Positions 8,913 to 17,032 are shown, counted from the first letter of the stretch. The stretch: 64,000 nt of DNA from an uncultured bacterium (GCA_902765215.1 CACWZA010000010.1:1-64000), one strand, 5' to 3'. Numbers and translations: made by a program. The notes: generated by a model from the letters alone, not told the origin.

Positions 8913-9380
8913 TTACTTTTTTTCTCTTACATCTACTTCTAAACCAATATGGTTATTTGCCTTATGCTGTAATTTTTTATAATTGTTATAGATTCTCTTT
9001 TTCAGGCTTGATGAACTTATTCCATCACCGTATGGGAAATAAACGACCTCAACACCGAGTTCTTTTAAATAGTCATATTTACCAACCCAATCATCACCCA
9101 CAACAAAAATATCAAAGTTGAGTTTCTTAACTTTGTCTGTATGATCAAGTGATTTCTGAGGAATAACAATATCAGGACCTTTAATAGCTTTCATTAATCC
9201 TATTCTTTCCTCAAAAGGAATAATCGGAGTTGATTTGTATGTTGATACTAATTCATCTGTATTAACACCAACAATAAGGATATCACCCAACGCTCTTGCA
9301 TACTCAATCATTTTTAAATGGTTGATATGTAGCATATCAAATGTTCCTGATGTATAAACTACTGTTTTATTTCCTATCAT
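8913..9380 (-). CDS. TagD/cytidylyltransferase-like nucleotidyltransferase
   Basis: This is a 155-residue member of the HxGH nucleotidyltransferase superfamily related to glycerol-3-phosphate cytidylyltransferase. The motif GTFDMLHINH covers residues 12-21, and the closing signature is ISSSSLKKRI. It would join CTP to a small phosphate such as glycerol, ethanolamine or another amino-alcohol phosphate. Its ATG shares one base with the stop of the aminotransferase gene (TAATG), with AAGGAG upstream, so the two are translationally coupled. ADP-forming relatives such as HldE C-terminal domains are an alternative. Confidence 0.85.
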   Translation of the reverse strand: MIGNKTVVYTSGTFDMLHINHLKMIEYARALGDILIVGVNTDELVSTYKSTPIIPFEERIGLMKAIKGPDIVIPQKSLDHTDKVKKLNFDIFVVGDDWVGKYDYLKELGVEVVYFPYGDGISSSSLKKRIYNNYKKLQHKANNHIGLEVDVREKK

Positions 9381-10480
9381 TATGAAACTCCTTGTAATTG
9401 TTTTTTCTTTACTTCCTCGATAGAAAGTAATAATTTATCTATAAGATTATCTATATCCGCAATAGTCGTATCCCCCAAATGTGATACACGCAAAAGTTTA
9501 TCTGCCAACTCTCCGCCGCAAGGATTTACGTAAATATCGTACTTATCTTTCAATACCTGAATAACATCGTAAGCACTAATATCCTCAAACCACACAGGTG
9601 TAATCATATTAGAAATCGGGTAATCAGGTATCGTTAAACCGATTTCTTTTACTTTCTTTCTGAAATATTCTCCCTTTCCTTTGATGGTTGCCAGTCTTGA
9701 ATTGAGTCCGCCTTCTTCCTCTATCATATTGAGCATATCTTGTATTTCATACATAACCAGAACTGGCGGAGTATACGGTGTTTGTCCTCTGTCAATGTTG
9801 TTCAGATAGTCTCTGTAATCAAAATACAATGACGGTCTTTTTGATTCGTTTGACTGGATTTTATCTATCATTCTTTTGCTGAAAGATAAAATTGCACACC
9901 CCGGAGAGCAGCAAAGTCCTTTTTGAGAACTGATAATTGTTACATCAATTCCGTATTTTTCCATATCATATTCGTCAGCAAGGAAGGAAGATATTGCATC
10001 AACTATAAAATACATATTATTGCGTTTTGCAAATTCACTAAGTAATTGCTTATCATATAACTGACCGGAGGTTGTTTCGTGGATATTCACGAATAAAGTT
10101 GTATAACCTTTGTTTTCAAATGGTTTTAGATGTTCTGCTGTTAATGCTTCATTCCATTTTAAATCAACTGAATCGTATGGTATATTATGATACTCTAACA
10201 TTTCACAGAATCTGTGACCAAACCCGCCGCCATTTATCACGAGAGCCTTATCATTAGCTAACATACAATTCTCAATGGTTGCCTCCATTGCCCCCGTACC
10301 TGAGCTGGCAAGATATATCGTACCGAATTCGGTATGATTTCCCATTAAGTGAGATAACCTTTTTAAAGTAGATTTTACCATCTCACCATATTCTTTTGTT
10401 CTGAAATGTATATAGCCTTTATCTCTTATTGTTGCAGTTCTGTGGTACATTTGCACCGGTCCGCAAGTAAATAATGTCAT
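9380..10480 (-). CDS. class V PLP-dependent aminotransferase
   Basis: This pyridoxal-phosphate aminotransferase belongs to the group containing 2-aminoethylphosphonate-pyruvate and alanine-glyoxylate aminotransferases. SSGTGAMEA (residues 59-67) binds the cofactor phosphate, Asp161 lies in VDAISSF, and Lys187 in SSQKGLC is the likely Schiff-base lysine. I chose ATG at 10480 (366 residues): it has a GGAGG site and overlaps the LicD stop as ATGA. A longer frame from 10510 lacks such a site. It probably supplies the amino group of the surface headgroup. No PEP mutase gene is present, so a phosphonate substrate is not established. Confidence 0.85.
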   Translation of the reverse strand: MTLFTCGPVQMYHRTATIRDKGYIHFRTKEYGEMVKSTLKRLSHLMGNHTEFGTIYLASSGTGAMEATIENCMLANDKALVINGGGFGHRFCEMLEYHNIPYDSVDLKWNEALTAEHLKPFENKGYTTLFVNIHETTSGQLYDKQLLSEFAKRNNMYFIVDAISSFLADEYDMEKYGIDVTIISSQKGLCCSPGCAILSFSKRMIDKIQSNESKRPSLYFDYRDYLNNIDRGQTPYTPPVLVMYEIQDMLNMIEEEGGLNSRLATIKGKGEYFRKKVKEIGLTIPDYPISNMITPVWFEDISAYDVIQVLKDKYDIYVNPCGGELADKLLRVSHLGDTTIADIDNLIDKLLLSIEEVKKKQLQGVS

Positions 10481-11418
10481 ACCAAACCCTCCTTCAGTGC
10501 GTTTATGCATTCTTGTTCTTCTTCGCTCAAAGTGACATACATACTATGACCAAACCCGAATTTCTTCGGATATGCCATATAATCCCCGAATATATCTGAT
10601 AAATATTCTTCCGCTTTATTTATACCCATTGCTGAAAAACCCTCAAATTCTATCGGTTTTATCGGGAAAAACGTATCATACGAATGCACCCACAACGGCT
10701 CCGTATAAAAATACTCCAAACCGCATTGAATATCACTCTTCTCAACATACTTATCAGGTATTATTTCAGACTGAATCTCTTTTACGGCCTGAATAACTTT
10801 TTCAGACGAATCAAGCGACTTGTTTTTCTTTAATTTTGCTCTTATCTTATACAATTCTTTTGTTTTTGCCAGCCTGTCTTCTTTGCTCAAAACCCCATTT
10901 GAATAATCATGTGGGAAAATATCCACAAACAGATGCGGGCACTTTCTGTGTTTTACTTTTATTATTGTTTGAGACTTGCCCAGATATGTTTCTTCTGCGT
11001 AAATATCGGGGTTTCTTGATGATTTATTAAATGCTTCAATTATTTTGTCATAATCTTCTCTGAGCATACCAACATCAATATCATCATCCCATGGGATAAA
11101 TCCTTTGTGACGTACGGCACCCAATAGTGTGCCAAAATCGAGCCAATATTTCAGTCCATTTTCTCTACAAACAAAATCCAACTCTTTTAAAAGCGCAAGG
11201 TTTGCAAGCTGAATATCCCTTATTTGCCCTGTTGCAGGAGGAATAGTGGTTATGTCAATATTGTTCTTTTTGTAATAATAGTATGGGCTTTCTTTTCTTT
11301 TTTTTGCATATTCTCTTTTCGGAAATTTAAACTTCAATCCACACAAACGAAGCAGATGGTGGGTTTCACCATAATCTGTAATTGAAAAAATGCTTTGTAA
11401 AAACTCTCTTATTCCCAT
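10477..11418 (-). CDS. LicD-family phosphotransferase, first gene of the operon
   Basis: The 313-residue product has the LicD core PATGQIRDIQLANLALLKEL, YWLDFGTLLGAVRHKGFIPW and an intact DDDID metal-binding cluster near residue 111. The LCGLKFKFPK prefix matches the other two copies in position. A GAAAGG ribosome site lies ahead of the ATG. It heads a nine-gene operon with gaps of 18 bases or less, several of them overlaps. Its promoter must lie in the short gap after, or within, the XRE gene upstream. Confidence 0.88.
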   Translation of the reverse strand: MGIREFLQSIFSITDYGETHHLLRLCGLKFKFPKREYAKKRKESPYYYYKKNNIDITTIPPATGQIRDIQLANLALLKELDFVCRENGLKYWLDFGTLLGAVRHKGFIPWDDDIDVGMLREDYDKIIEAFNKSSRNPDIYAEETYLGKSQTIIKVKHRKCPHLFVDIFPHDYSNGVLSKEDRLAKTKELYKIRAKLKKNKSLDSSEKVIQAVKEIQSEIIPDKYVEKSDIQCGLEYFYTEPLWVHSYDTFFPIKPIEFEGFSAMGINKAEEYLSDIFGDYMAYPKKFGFGHSMYVTLSEEEQECINALKEGLV

Positions 11419-11468
11419 CTGCCTTTCAAATTTGGTATAACCAAATTCCCCTAATTTTATAAATAAAC

Positions 11469-11822
11469 TTACACCTGCGCAGGTGCCCCCATTGTTTTTA
11501 AGAACGACAAAACTGCTTTCTGTTTTGTACTGCTTAAATTACCTAATAACGACATTATTTCGTACATAGTTGACGAAATATTTTCCTCTTTATAACTCAA
11601 ACCACTTAAATCAAGCTTCAACACTTCTGCAATTCTTAAAAAAGTCTGCAAACTCGGAATGTACTCCCCACGCTCTATTCGGGAATAATGCTGAGTGCAT
11701 AAACTTACCGAATCTGCCATCTCTGCCTGAGTCAGCCCCAGTTCTTTGCGTTTACTACGAATTAAATTCCCGAGATTTTTTAAATCTAAACCTGATAAGT
11801 CATTTTTTAAATTATTACTCAT
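11469..11822 (-). CDS. XRE-family transcriptional regulator upstream of the LicD operon
   Basis: A Cro/C1-type helix-turn-helix occupies residues 15-70 (LIRSKRKELGLTQAEMADSV, then HYSRIERGEYIPSLQTFLRI). The C-terminal half is a short helical tail without a recognised sensor. The ATG at 11822 has GGAG eight bases upstream, giving 117 residues; a GTG three codons earlier has no such site. It lies 50 bases before the operon on the same strand and could be cotranscribed with it. It is divergent from another XRE gene, so it may control itself, the operon or both. Confidence 0.85.
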   Translation of the reverse strand: MSNNLKNDLSGLDLKNLGNLIRSKRKELGLTQAEMADSVSLCTQHYSRIERGEYIPSLQTFLRIAEVLKLDLSGLSYKEENISSTMYEIMSLLGNLSSTKQKAVLSFLKTMGAPAQV

Positions 11823-11860
11823 GGAATACACTCCAAATAAAGTCGACTAATCTTTGCTTT

Positions 11861-11907
11861 CATTAGCATAATCATTAAACTAATCACTACATGATTATAT
11901 CACGCTA
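11861..11907. promoter_or_regulatory. candidate operator between divergent XRE genes
   Basis: Two nested inverted elements face each other: ATTAGC plus ATAATCAT on the left, ATGATTAT plus GCTAAT on the right, with a 15-base centre. This is a typical layout for dimeric or tetrameric XRE repressor sites and overlaps the likely promoter region of both genes. Confidence 0.45.
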
Positions 11908-11968
11908 ATTTAGTATGAATGTCATTCAATTTATAAATTGTTACATTCTTACTAGCATGAATACTATT

Positions 11969-11977
11969 GGGGGGGGG
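11969..11977 (+). promoter_or_regulatory. G9 homopolymer acting as ribosome site
   Basis: Nine consecutive G residues end four bases before the ATG at 11982 and are the only Shine-Dalgarno-like sequence there. A homopolymer in this position can change length by slippage and so vary translation. Confidence 0.5.
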
Positions 11978-11981
11978 ATAA

Positions 11982-12314
11982 ATGGACGAAAAACTCAAAA
12001 TGTTTGGTAAAAGAGTTGCTTTGCTAAGAGCAAACAGAAATATAACACAGGAACGACTTGCCGAACTTATTGGTTATTCTCCAAACCACATATCAAAACT
12101 CGAATCAGCAAGAACAAATCCCTCTTTCGATTTGATTATAAAAATAGCTGATGCACTTAATATACAACCCAAAGAATTATTTGATTACGAACAAACCCCG
12201 ACAGAAGAACTCGACATCGAAATTATGCATTCTATAAAAAGTCTGAATTTTAAAGAAAAACAATTCATCTTTGGCACAATCAAAAATCTAAAAAATTACT
12301 TAAATAAAACATAA
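11982..12314 (+). CDS. XRE-family transcriptional regulator
   Basis: This 110-residue protein has a classical Cro/C1-type helix-turn-helix at residues 8-62 (ALLRANRNITQERLAELIGY, then HISKLESARTNPSFDLIIKI) and a short acidic helical C-terminus. It is transcribed away from the other XRE gene and shares a 150-base control region with it. The ribosome site is an unusual run of nine G residues. Targets are not visible beyond the probable operator in the shared gap. Confidence 0.88.
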   Translation: MDEKLKMFGKRVALLRANRNITQERLAELIGYSPNHISKLESARTNPSFDLIIKIADALNIQPKELFDYEQTPTEELDIEIMHSIKSLNFKEKQFIFGTIKNLKNYLNKT

Positions 12315-12315
12315 T

Positions 12316-12352
12316 AAAAAAAGATGCGGAGAAAAATCACCACATCTTTTTT
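12316..12352. terminator. bidirectional terminator between convergent genes
   Basis: An A-rich arm (aaaaagatg) and a T-rich arm (catcttttt) form a stem with a 16-base middle. A and T runs on both sides let it serve the XRE gene on plus and the GGGtGRT gene on minus. Confidence 0.7.
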
Positions 12353-12384
12353 ACTTATTGCTTCGCAAGTTACTTGAACTAAAA

Positions 12385-13386
12385 CTATCCTTTCATTGCG
12401 TTTTCAACTGCAACAGCTACTGCTACGGTTGCACCAACCATAGGGTTGTTGCCCATACCAATAACGCCCATCATTTCAACGTGAGCAGGAACTGAAGATG
12501 AACCTGCGAATTGAGCATCACCGTGCATACGACCCATAGTATCAGTCATACCGTAAGAAGCAGGACCTGCTGCAACGTTATCAGGGTGAAGTGTACGACC
12601 TGTACCGCCACCTGATGCAACAGAGAAGTATTTTCTTCCGTTTTCAAAACACCATTTCTTGTAAGTACCTGCAACAGGGTGTTGGAAACGGGTTGGGTTA
12701 GTTGAGTTACCTGTGATAGAAACATCAACGCCTTCTTTAATCATGATTGCAACACCTTCTGATACATCATCTGCACCATAGCATCTTACTTTTGCTCTTT
12801 CACCGTCAGAGAACGGAGTTTCTTTAACAATCTTCAATTCGCCTGTTTTGTAATCGTATTCTGTTTCAACAGCAGTAAAACCGTTGATACGGGCAATTAC
12901 ATAAGCAGCATCTTTACCAAGACCGTTCAAAATAACTCTCAAAGGTTCTTTTCTGACTTTGTTAGCATTTCTTGCGATACCGATAGCACCTTCAGCTGCA
13001 GCGAAAGATTCGTGACCTGCCAAGAAGCAGAAACATTTAGTTTCTTCTCTCAAAAGCATAGCACCGAGGTTACCATGACCTAAACCAACCTTACGGCTGT
13101 CGCCAACTGAACCCGGAACTGCAAATGCCTGTAAACCAAGACCGATTGCTTCAGCTGCATCTGCTGCGTTTGTAATACCTTTTTTAATAGCGATAGCGCA
13201 ACCTAAAGTGTATGCCCAAGATGCGTTATCGAAAGCGATTGGTTGAATGCCTTTTACAATAGCATCAACATCAATTCCTTTTGACAAACATAATTCTCTT
13301 GCTTCGTCTAAAGAACTGAATCCATATTCAGGAAGAACTTTAGCCAAAGTAGCCTCACGTCTGTCTTGTCCTTCAAATTTTGCCAT
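12385..13386 (-). CDS. GGGtGRT protein
   Basis: This is the conserved GGGtGRT family, named for the motif visible here as ASGGGTGRTLHPDN near residue 258. Its biochemical role is not established. The protein has 333 residues, is rich in Gly and Ala and looks soluble. It is paired with a NifU-like gene just upstream (63-base gap, same strand), a pairing I recall as typical, so a role linked to iron-sulfur cluster or sulfur handling is inferred. The start has an AAAAGGGAAAA leader. Confidence 0.85.
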   Translation of the reverse strand: MAKFEGQDRREATLAKVLPEYGFSSLDEARELCLSKGIDVDAIVKGIQPIAFDNASWAYTLGCAIAIKKGITNAADAAEAIGLGLQAFAVPGSVGDSRKVGLGHGNLGAMLLREETKCFCFLAGHESFAAAEGAIGIARNANKVRKEPLRVILNGLGKDAAYVIARINGFTAVETEYDYKTGELKIVKETPFSDGERAKVRCYGADDVSEGVAIMIKEGVDVSITGNSTNPTRFQHPVAGTYKKWCFENGRKYFSVASGGGTGRTLHPDNVAAGPASYGMTDTMGRMHGDAQFAGSSSVPAHVEMMGVIGMGNNPMVGATVAVAVAVENAMKG

Positions 13387-13449
13387 TTTTATTTTCCCTT
13401 TTCTATTATTTTCTAACTTAAACTGCGAACAGGAATAAATAATCTCTTA

Positions 13450-14151
13450 TTATTCCTGACGAGGATCGATGTACTTAACAGCATCAGCAAATCTGCCGTA
13501 TGTACCGACATTCTTTTCGAATGCTTCTTTATAATCAGTACCTGCTTTTACGGCATCCATAAACTTACCTAAGTTAATGAACTGATAACCAATAACTTCA
13601 TCATTCTTATCAAGCCCTAATTTAAGGATATAGCCTTCAGTAAGACTAAGGTATCTGACACCTTTTTGCTTAGTTGAGTGGATAGTACCACACATAGAGC
13701 AAAGTCCCTTACCTAAATCTTCAAGACCTGCACCAACAGGAAGTCCGTTTTCAGAGAACGCTGTTTGAGTTCTGCCGTAAACGATTTGTAAGAACAATTC
13801 TCTCATTGCAACGTTGATAGCGTCACAAACGAGGTCAGTATTTAATGCTTCAAGAATTGTTTTACCCGGTAATATTTCACCTGCCATAGCAGCAGAGTGA
13901 GTCATGCCTGAGCAACCGATTGTTTCAACCAATGCTTCCTGAATGATACCTTCTTTAACATTCAATGTTAATTTACATGTACCTTGTTGAGGAGCACAGC
14001 AGCCGCAACCGTGTGTCAAACCTGAAATATCTTTTATTTCTTTACATTTTGTCCATAATCCTTCTTGAGGAATTGGAGCAGGAGAGCCTTTAACACCGCG
14101 GCGTACGCAGCATTTTTCAGCAATCTCGGATGTTACTTGAATATTGTCCAT
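13450..14151 (-). CDS. NifU-like iron-sulfur cluster assembly scaffold protein
   Basis: The product resembles the NifU/IscU N-terminal scaffold fold but is longer (233 residues) and has extra cysteines. GCGCCAPQQGTC lies near residue 48, ETIGCSGMTHSA near 75 (the IscU-type cysteine region), and GLCSMCGTIH near 150. Residues 14-15 are also a CC pair. It probably builds or delivers Fe-S clusters, with the GGGtGRT protein as partner. A GAAGGAGG ribosome site gives a secure start. The gene is first in a two-gene operon. Confidence 0.82.
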   Translation of the reverse strand: MDNIQVTSEIAEKCCVRRGVKGSPAPIPQEGLWTKCKEIKDISGLTHGCGCCAPQQGTCKLTLNVKEGIIQEALVETIGCSGMTHSAAMAGEILPGKTILEALNTDLVCDAINVAMRELFLQIVYGRTQTAFSENGLPVGAGLEDLGKGLCSMCGTIHSTKQKGVRYLSLTEGYILKLGLDKNDEVIGYQFINLGKFMDAVKAGTDYKEAFEKNVGTYGRFADAVKYIDPRQE

Positions 14152-14246
14152 TTTGCCTCCTTCATTATTTAAGCAATTTTCTCTCTGTACTAATTATCTA
14201 TTATTATATAAGAAACATGTTTTTTTTGTTAGGTTGATAAATTATT

Positions 14247-14287
14247 GGGGGTAAATATATAAAACAACCTATCCGCAGGATAGGTTA
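14247..14287. repeat. MITE-like small repeat, copy B, doubling as a terminator
   Basis: GGGGGTAAATATATAAAAC is followed by a nine-base perfect hairpin (aacctatcc / ggataggtt). Read on the minus strand, it is a hairpin followed by GTTTTATATATTTACC, positioned 27 bases after the end of the acetyltransferase gene, so it probably terminates that transcript. The right C-rich end of the element is missing. Confidence 0.65.
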
Positions 14288-14313
14288 CGATTTTTTATTT
14301 TCCCTTAAATAAT

Positions 14314-14886
14314 CTACCCCTTTTGCCAAAAATACATGTCATATCTCTCAGGGATATGTTTTGTATTTGATTTAAAACCGTTCTTTTTATAAAACTTCTC
14401 TGCATCGTAGGCGGTATGGACATAAATATCTTTTGATTTAAATTCATTCTTAACAAAATCTATCAGTCGGGTTCCGACTTTCCTGAACTCTCTGCGTTTG
14501 TTTAACGATTTATTTGTTTCAGGACTGACTTCAAGCCATGTAATCTCGTTAGCTCTGTTTTTTGTTTCTGAAAATGCCATGACACCTAAAATATCATCAG
14601 ATTTTAACCTTTTAAAATCAGCAGTTTGAGTGGTCAAAGCATAAAAATGTTCTTTTTCGATATCATAATAATTGTGAGGTTCAACAACATCATCAAAGAG
14701 ATGGTGAATAAACATTGCGCCTTTTTTGAGCCATTTGTCTTTTGTCTGCTCCATCGCTTCAACATCTGCCTGATTATTTACATCTATTTCAACAATGGAA
14801 ACATTTCTGTCTATACAATTCCGCCACGAAATCCGCTGCGGAATGCTTGTTCTGTTCATTAAATTAGCTGTAAAATTTATACTCAT
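14314..14886 (-). CDS. GNAT-like acetyltransferase with N-terminal NFTA tag
   Basis: This 190-residue protein has a GNAT-like layout: ILGVMAFSET as the central strand, ITWLEVSPETN, RREFRKVGTRLIDFVKNEF as the acetyl-CoA loop and helix, and YDAEKFYKKNGFK as the typical C-terminal signature. The acceptor is unknown. It starts with INFTANLMNRTSIP, an N-terminal tag shared with its paralogue and related to the F-x-G tags on other proteins in the window. It lies 15 bases downstream of the paralogous gene, with AAAAGGT before the ATG. Confidence 0.75.
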   Translation of the reverse strand: MSINFTANLMNRTSIPQRISWRNCIDRNVSIVEIDVNNQADVEAMEQTKDKWLKKGAMFIHHLFDDVVEPHNYYDIEKEHFYALTTQTADFKRLKSDDILGVMAFSETKNRANEITWLEVSPETNKSLNKRREFRKVGTRLIDFVKNEFKSKDIYVHTAYDAEKFYKKNGFKSNTKHIPERYDMYFWQKG

Positions 14887-14901
14887 ACCTTTTTAATATT
14901 T

Positions 14902-15468
14902 TTAACCTTCCCACCAGTAAAGGCTTGACGGAATATCATCCTCACAGTTAGTGAATCCTTGTTTTTTATAAAAATCTACCGCATCCGATGCTGATACAAC
15001 ATTTATCGGTTTGTTATAGTTAATTTGTTTCAAAAGGTTTATCATAGCCGCCCCAACGCCTTTATATTCGCGTTTCCAGGATTGTTTTGAGTTTGTATTC
15101 GGACGAACCTGAAGCCAGGTTATCTGGTCAGCATCATACCTGCTTGAAGAAAACAGCATAAGTCCTAAGATTTTGTCGCTTTGCAGGTTTTTAAAATCGC
15201 TGTTTTGTTCGGTCAGAGCAAGATAATGCTCACATTCGATATCATCATACTCATACCCCTTCACCGCTTCGTGATAGATATTAGAAGAATACTTTGCGCC
15301 CTGTTCACTCCACAAAACAGATGCGTTATAAAGTGCCTTTACATCCCTTTTGTCATTTTTGTCAAGTTCAACAATAGAAACATCCGCAGGAGCATATTTA
15401 TCATCATCAACCCGTTTTGGAATCTGAGTCCGCTTAATCAAATTTGCTGTGAAATTTATCCTGTTCAT
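14902..15468 (-). CDS. GNAT-like acetyltransferase, tandem paralogue
   Basis: This 188-residue protein matches the following gene along its whole length: INFTANLIKRTQIP at the start, ILGLMLFSSS, ITWLQVRPNTN, KREYKGVGAAMINLLKQI as the CoA-binding region and SDAVDFYKKQGF near the end. The two genes form a tandem duplication that has diverged considerably. No strong ribosome site is seen before the ATG. The function of the pair is unknown, and the conserved tag suggests that both go to the same place. Confidence 0.72.
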   Translation of the reverse strand: MNRINFTANLIKRTQIPKRVDDDKYAPADVSIVELDKNDKRDVKALYNASVLWSEQGAKYSSNIYHEAVKGYEYDDIECEHYLALTEQNSDFKNLQSDKILGLMLFSSSRYDADQITWLQVRPNTNSKQSWKREYKGVGAAMINLLKQINYNKPINVVSASDAVDFYKKQGFTNCEDDIPSSLYWWEG

Positions 15469-15506
15469 ATCGGATAAAACAACCGTAAAAAAATTTTTTG
15501 TCTATA

Positions 15507-15562
15507 CTGTTAAGAAAAAGAGTAAATATCTGTAAGAACAGATATTACTCTAGCCTTAACAG
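15507..15562 (-). terminator. two-tier hairpin after the 84-residue gene
   Basis: The inner stem is gagtaaatatctg with cagatattactc (one bulge); the outer stem is ctgttaag with cttaacag. On the minus strand a T-rich stretch follows the inner stem. A further small hairpin (acactc/gagtgt) lies at 15597-15613 between it and the gene. Confidence 0.65.
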
Positions 15563-15621
15563 CTCTCCGTCGTTAATTGTTTTTAAGGGTAAATCACACT
15601 CATAAAGAGTGTAGGTTTGCG

Positions 15622-15876
15622 TTATTCGCCAAAAGTAAGCTGGGATGACATTTCTGCAACAACACGCGAAACATCTGCTCCGCCGATTGCAATTTCCAAT
15701 ACCAACTGAGAATTGATAATTAATGTCTCACGGTACTCCATTGAATCTACATCAATAACTTTAAATTCAATGAAATCATCTCCAACAAATTCCAGCTTGC
15801 CGTATTCGTTTCCGGATACCCAACGCATGAACATGTACTGATGTTCCAAGTCTTTTAATCTCTCTAACATTCTCAT
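15622..15876 (-). CDS. small unknown soluble protein, 84 residues
   Basis: I do not recognise the family. The sequence begins with a helix (MLERLKDLEHQYMFMRWV) and continues as alternating hydrophobic strands (GKLEFVGDDFIEFKVIDV, ETLIINSQLVLEIAIGG). This would suit a small beta barrel of SH3 or Sm type, though that is a guess from pattern alone. It has no signal peptide. The gene stands alone with a complex hairpin downstream and a repeat element upstream. A GAGCAGG ribosome site precedes the ATG. Confidence 0.6.
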   Translation of the reverse strand: MRMLERLKDLEHQYMFMRWVSGNEYGKLEFVGDDFIEFKVIDVDSMEYRETLIINSQLVLEIAIGGADVSRVVAEMSSQLTFGE

Positions 15877-15957
15877 TTTCTAACCTGCTCTTCTTTACAC
15901 TATATATTTTAGTGATTTTTTTTTAAAAGTCAAAAAAGAAATGTAAATTATTATTTA

Positions 15958-16024
15958 GGGGGGGGGGGTAAATATATACAATACCCCTCTCCCGCGGATA
16001 GGTCATTTTTTCATTTACCCCCCC
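15958..16024. repeat. MITE-like small dispersed repeat, copy C (complete)
   Basis: This is the most complete copy: eleven G residues, TAAATATATACAATACCCC, an inner palindrome around cccgcgg, then TCATTTACCCCCCC. The ends GGGGGTAAAT and ATTTACCCCC are perfect inverted repeats. It is about 67 bases and non-coding. Confidence 0.7.
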
Positions 16025-16416
16025 ATTGATTTACAAAACTACATTAAGCGGGAAAATAAAAAACCCGCCAAATCATGGGTAAGTTCTTATTTTTCAAATT
16101 AATCAAGTATTTTTACATAATTTTTTACAAAAGTTATGTAAAAATTTCAGACAGATTTTTGAAATCGTCAATTCACTATTCATTATTTATTTTTACCCCT
16201 TTATTAAGATTTATTATGTAAAAAAAAAGACATGTCATGAGAAAAAATCAAGACAAATAAATATGAAAGTATTAATATAAAATAGTGGTACATCAATATT
16301 TGGTCTTTACAAGTTGAAGTATCAATAGCAACTAAAATATCATTTATTTGTATGATGTACAGGATAGTTGATTAATATATAATGACAATGCGGTTAGTAT
16401 TTCGGGAGGCATTTGG
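16025..16416. other. AT-rich intergenic region upstream of the cobalamin adenosyltransferase gene
   Basis: There is no gene. A small hairpin (gcggg at 16048-16052, cccgc at 16064-16068) follows the repeat element. The remainder is AT-rich and presumably holds the promoter for the gene at 16417. I looked for a cobalamin riboswitch and saw none of its conserved core. Confidence 0.6.
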
Positions 16417-16950
16417 GTGTTAGAGCACGGATATATACAAATTTATACAGGAGATGGCAAGGGCAAGACAACAGCATCGTTAGGGCTGGCATTGAGAGCA
16501 TTAGGTCACGGATGGAAGGTTCTGATTATACAATTCACAAAAGGTGACTGCGGAACTTCATACGGTGAGATTATCTCAGCGTCTAAGTATTTACCAAACC
16601 TTGAAGTTGTTCAGTTTGGTATGGACAGAGTTGTTTATTCTCACAATATTTGTATATCTGACTACAAAGAAGCAAAAAGAGGCTGGGAATTTGCAAAAGA
16701 AGCAATCAACAGCGGTAAATACCAGCTCATTATTCTTGATGAATTAAATATTTGTGTTGATATGAACATGATTAAGGTTTCCAGTGTAAAAGAAGCACTT
16801 CTGAACAAACCTGAAAACCTTGAAATTGTTCTTACAGGCAGAAACGCACACCCTGAGCTTAAAGCATTGGCTCACTTAGTAACAGAAATGAAACCTATCA
16901 AACACTACTTTGATATCGGTGTCATGGCTCGTGAAGGGGTTGAATATTAA
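16417..16950 (+). CDS. cob(I)yrinic acid a,c-diamide adenosyltransferase
   Basis: This CobA/BtuR-type enzyme transfers the adenosyl group of ATP to cobalt in corrinoids, giving the coenzyme form of B12. The P-loop-like motif GDGKGKTTA is at residues 12-20, LIILDELN near 108 is the Walker-B-like strand, and VLTGRNAHPEL with MKPIKHYFDIGVMAREGVEY is the standard C-terminus. Its 177 residues match the family. The start is GTG, chosen because GGGAGG lies eight bases upstream. No corrin-ring synthesis genes are nearby, so it may serve salvage. Confidence 0.92.
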   Translation: MLEHGYIQIYTGDGKGKTTASLGLALRALGHGWKVLIIQFTKGDCGTSYGEIISASKYLPNLEVVQFGMDRVVYSHNICISDYKEAKRGWEFAKEAINSGKYQLIILDELNICVDMNMIKVSSVKEALLNKPENLEIVLTGRNAHPELKALAHLVTEMKPIKHYFDIGVMAREGVEY

Positions 16951-17032
16951 TACTTTTCGTTTCTGTCAGAGTATTTAATACTCTAAAACAGATTAGGTCA
17001 CACGTTTAAAAAATAAGAGAGAGACTTTTAGG

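Noticed and set aside
4104-10480. Phosphonate biosynthesis operon
   Set aside because: The aminotransferase and LicC/PntC-like gene would fit, but PEP mutase and phosphonopyruvate decarboxylase genes are absent in the window, so it is not supported here.
16025-16416. Cobalamin riboswitch before the adenosyltransferase gene
   Set aside because: No B12-box or conserved core bases are visible in this AT-rich stretch.
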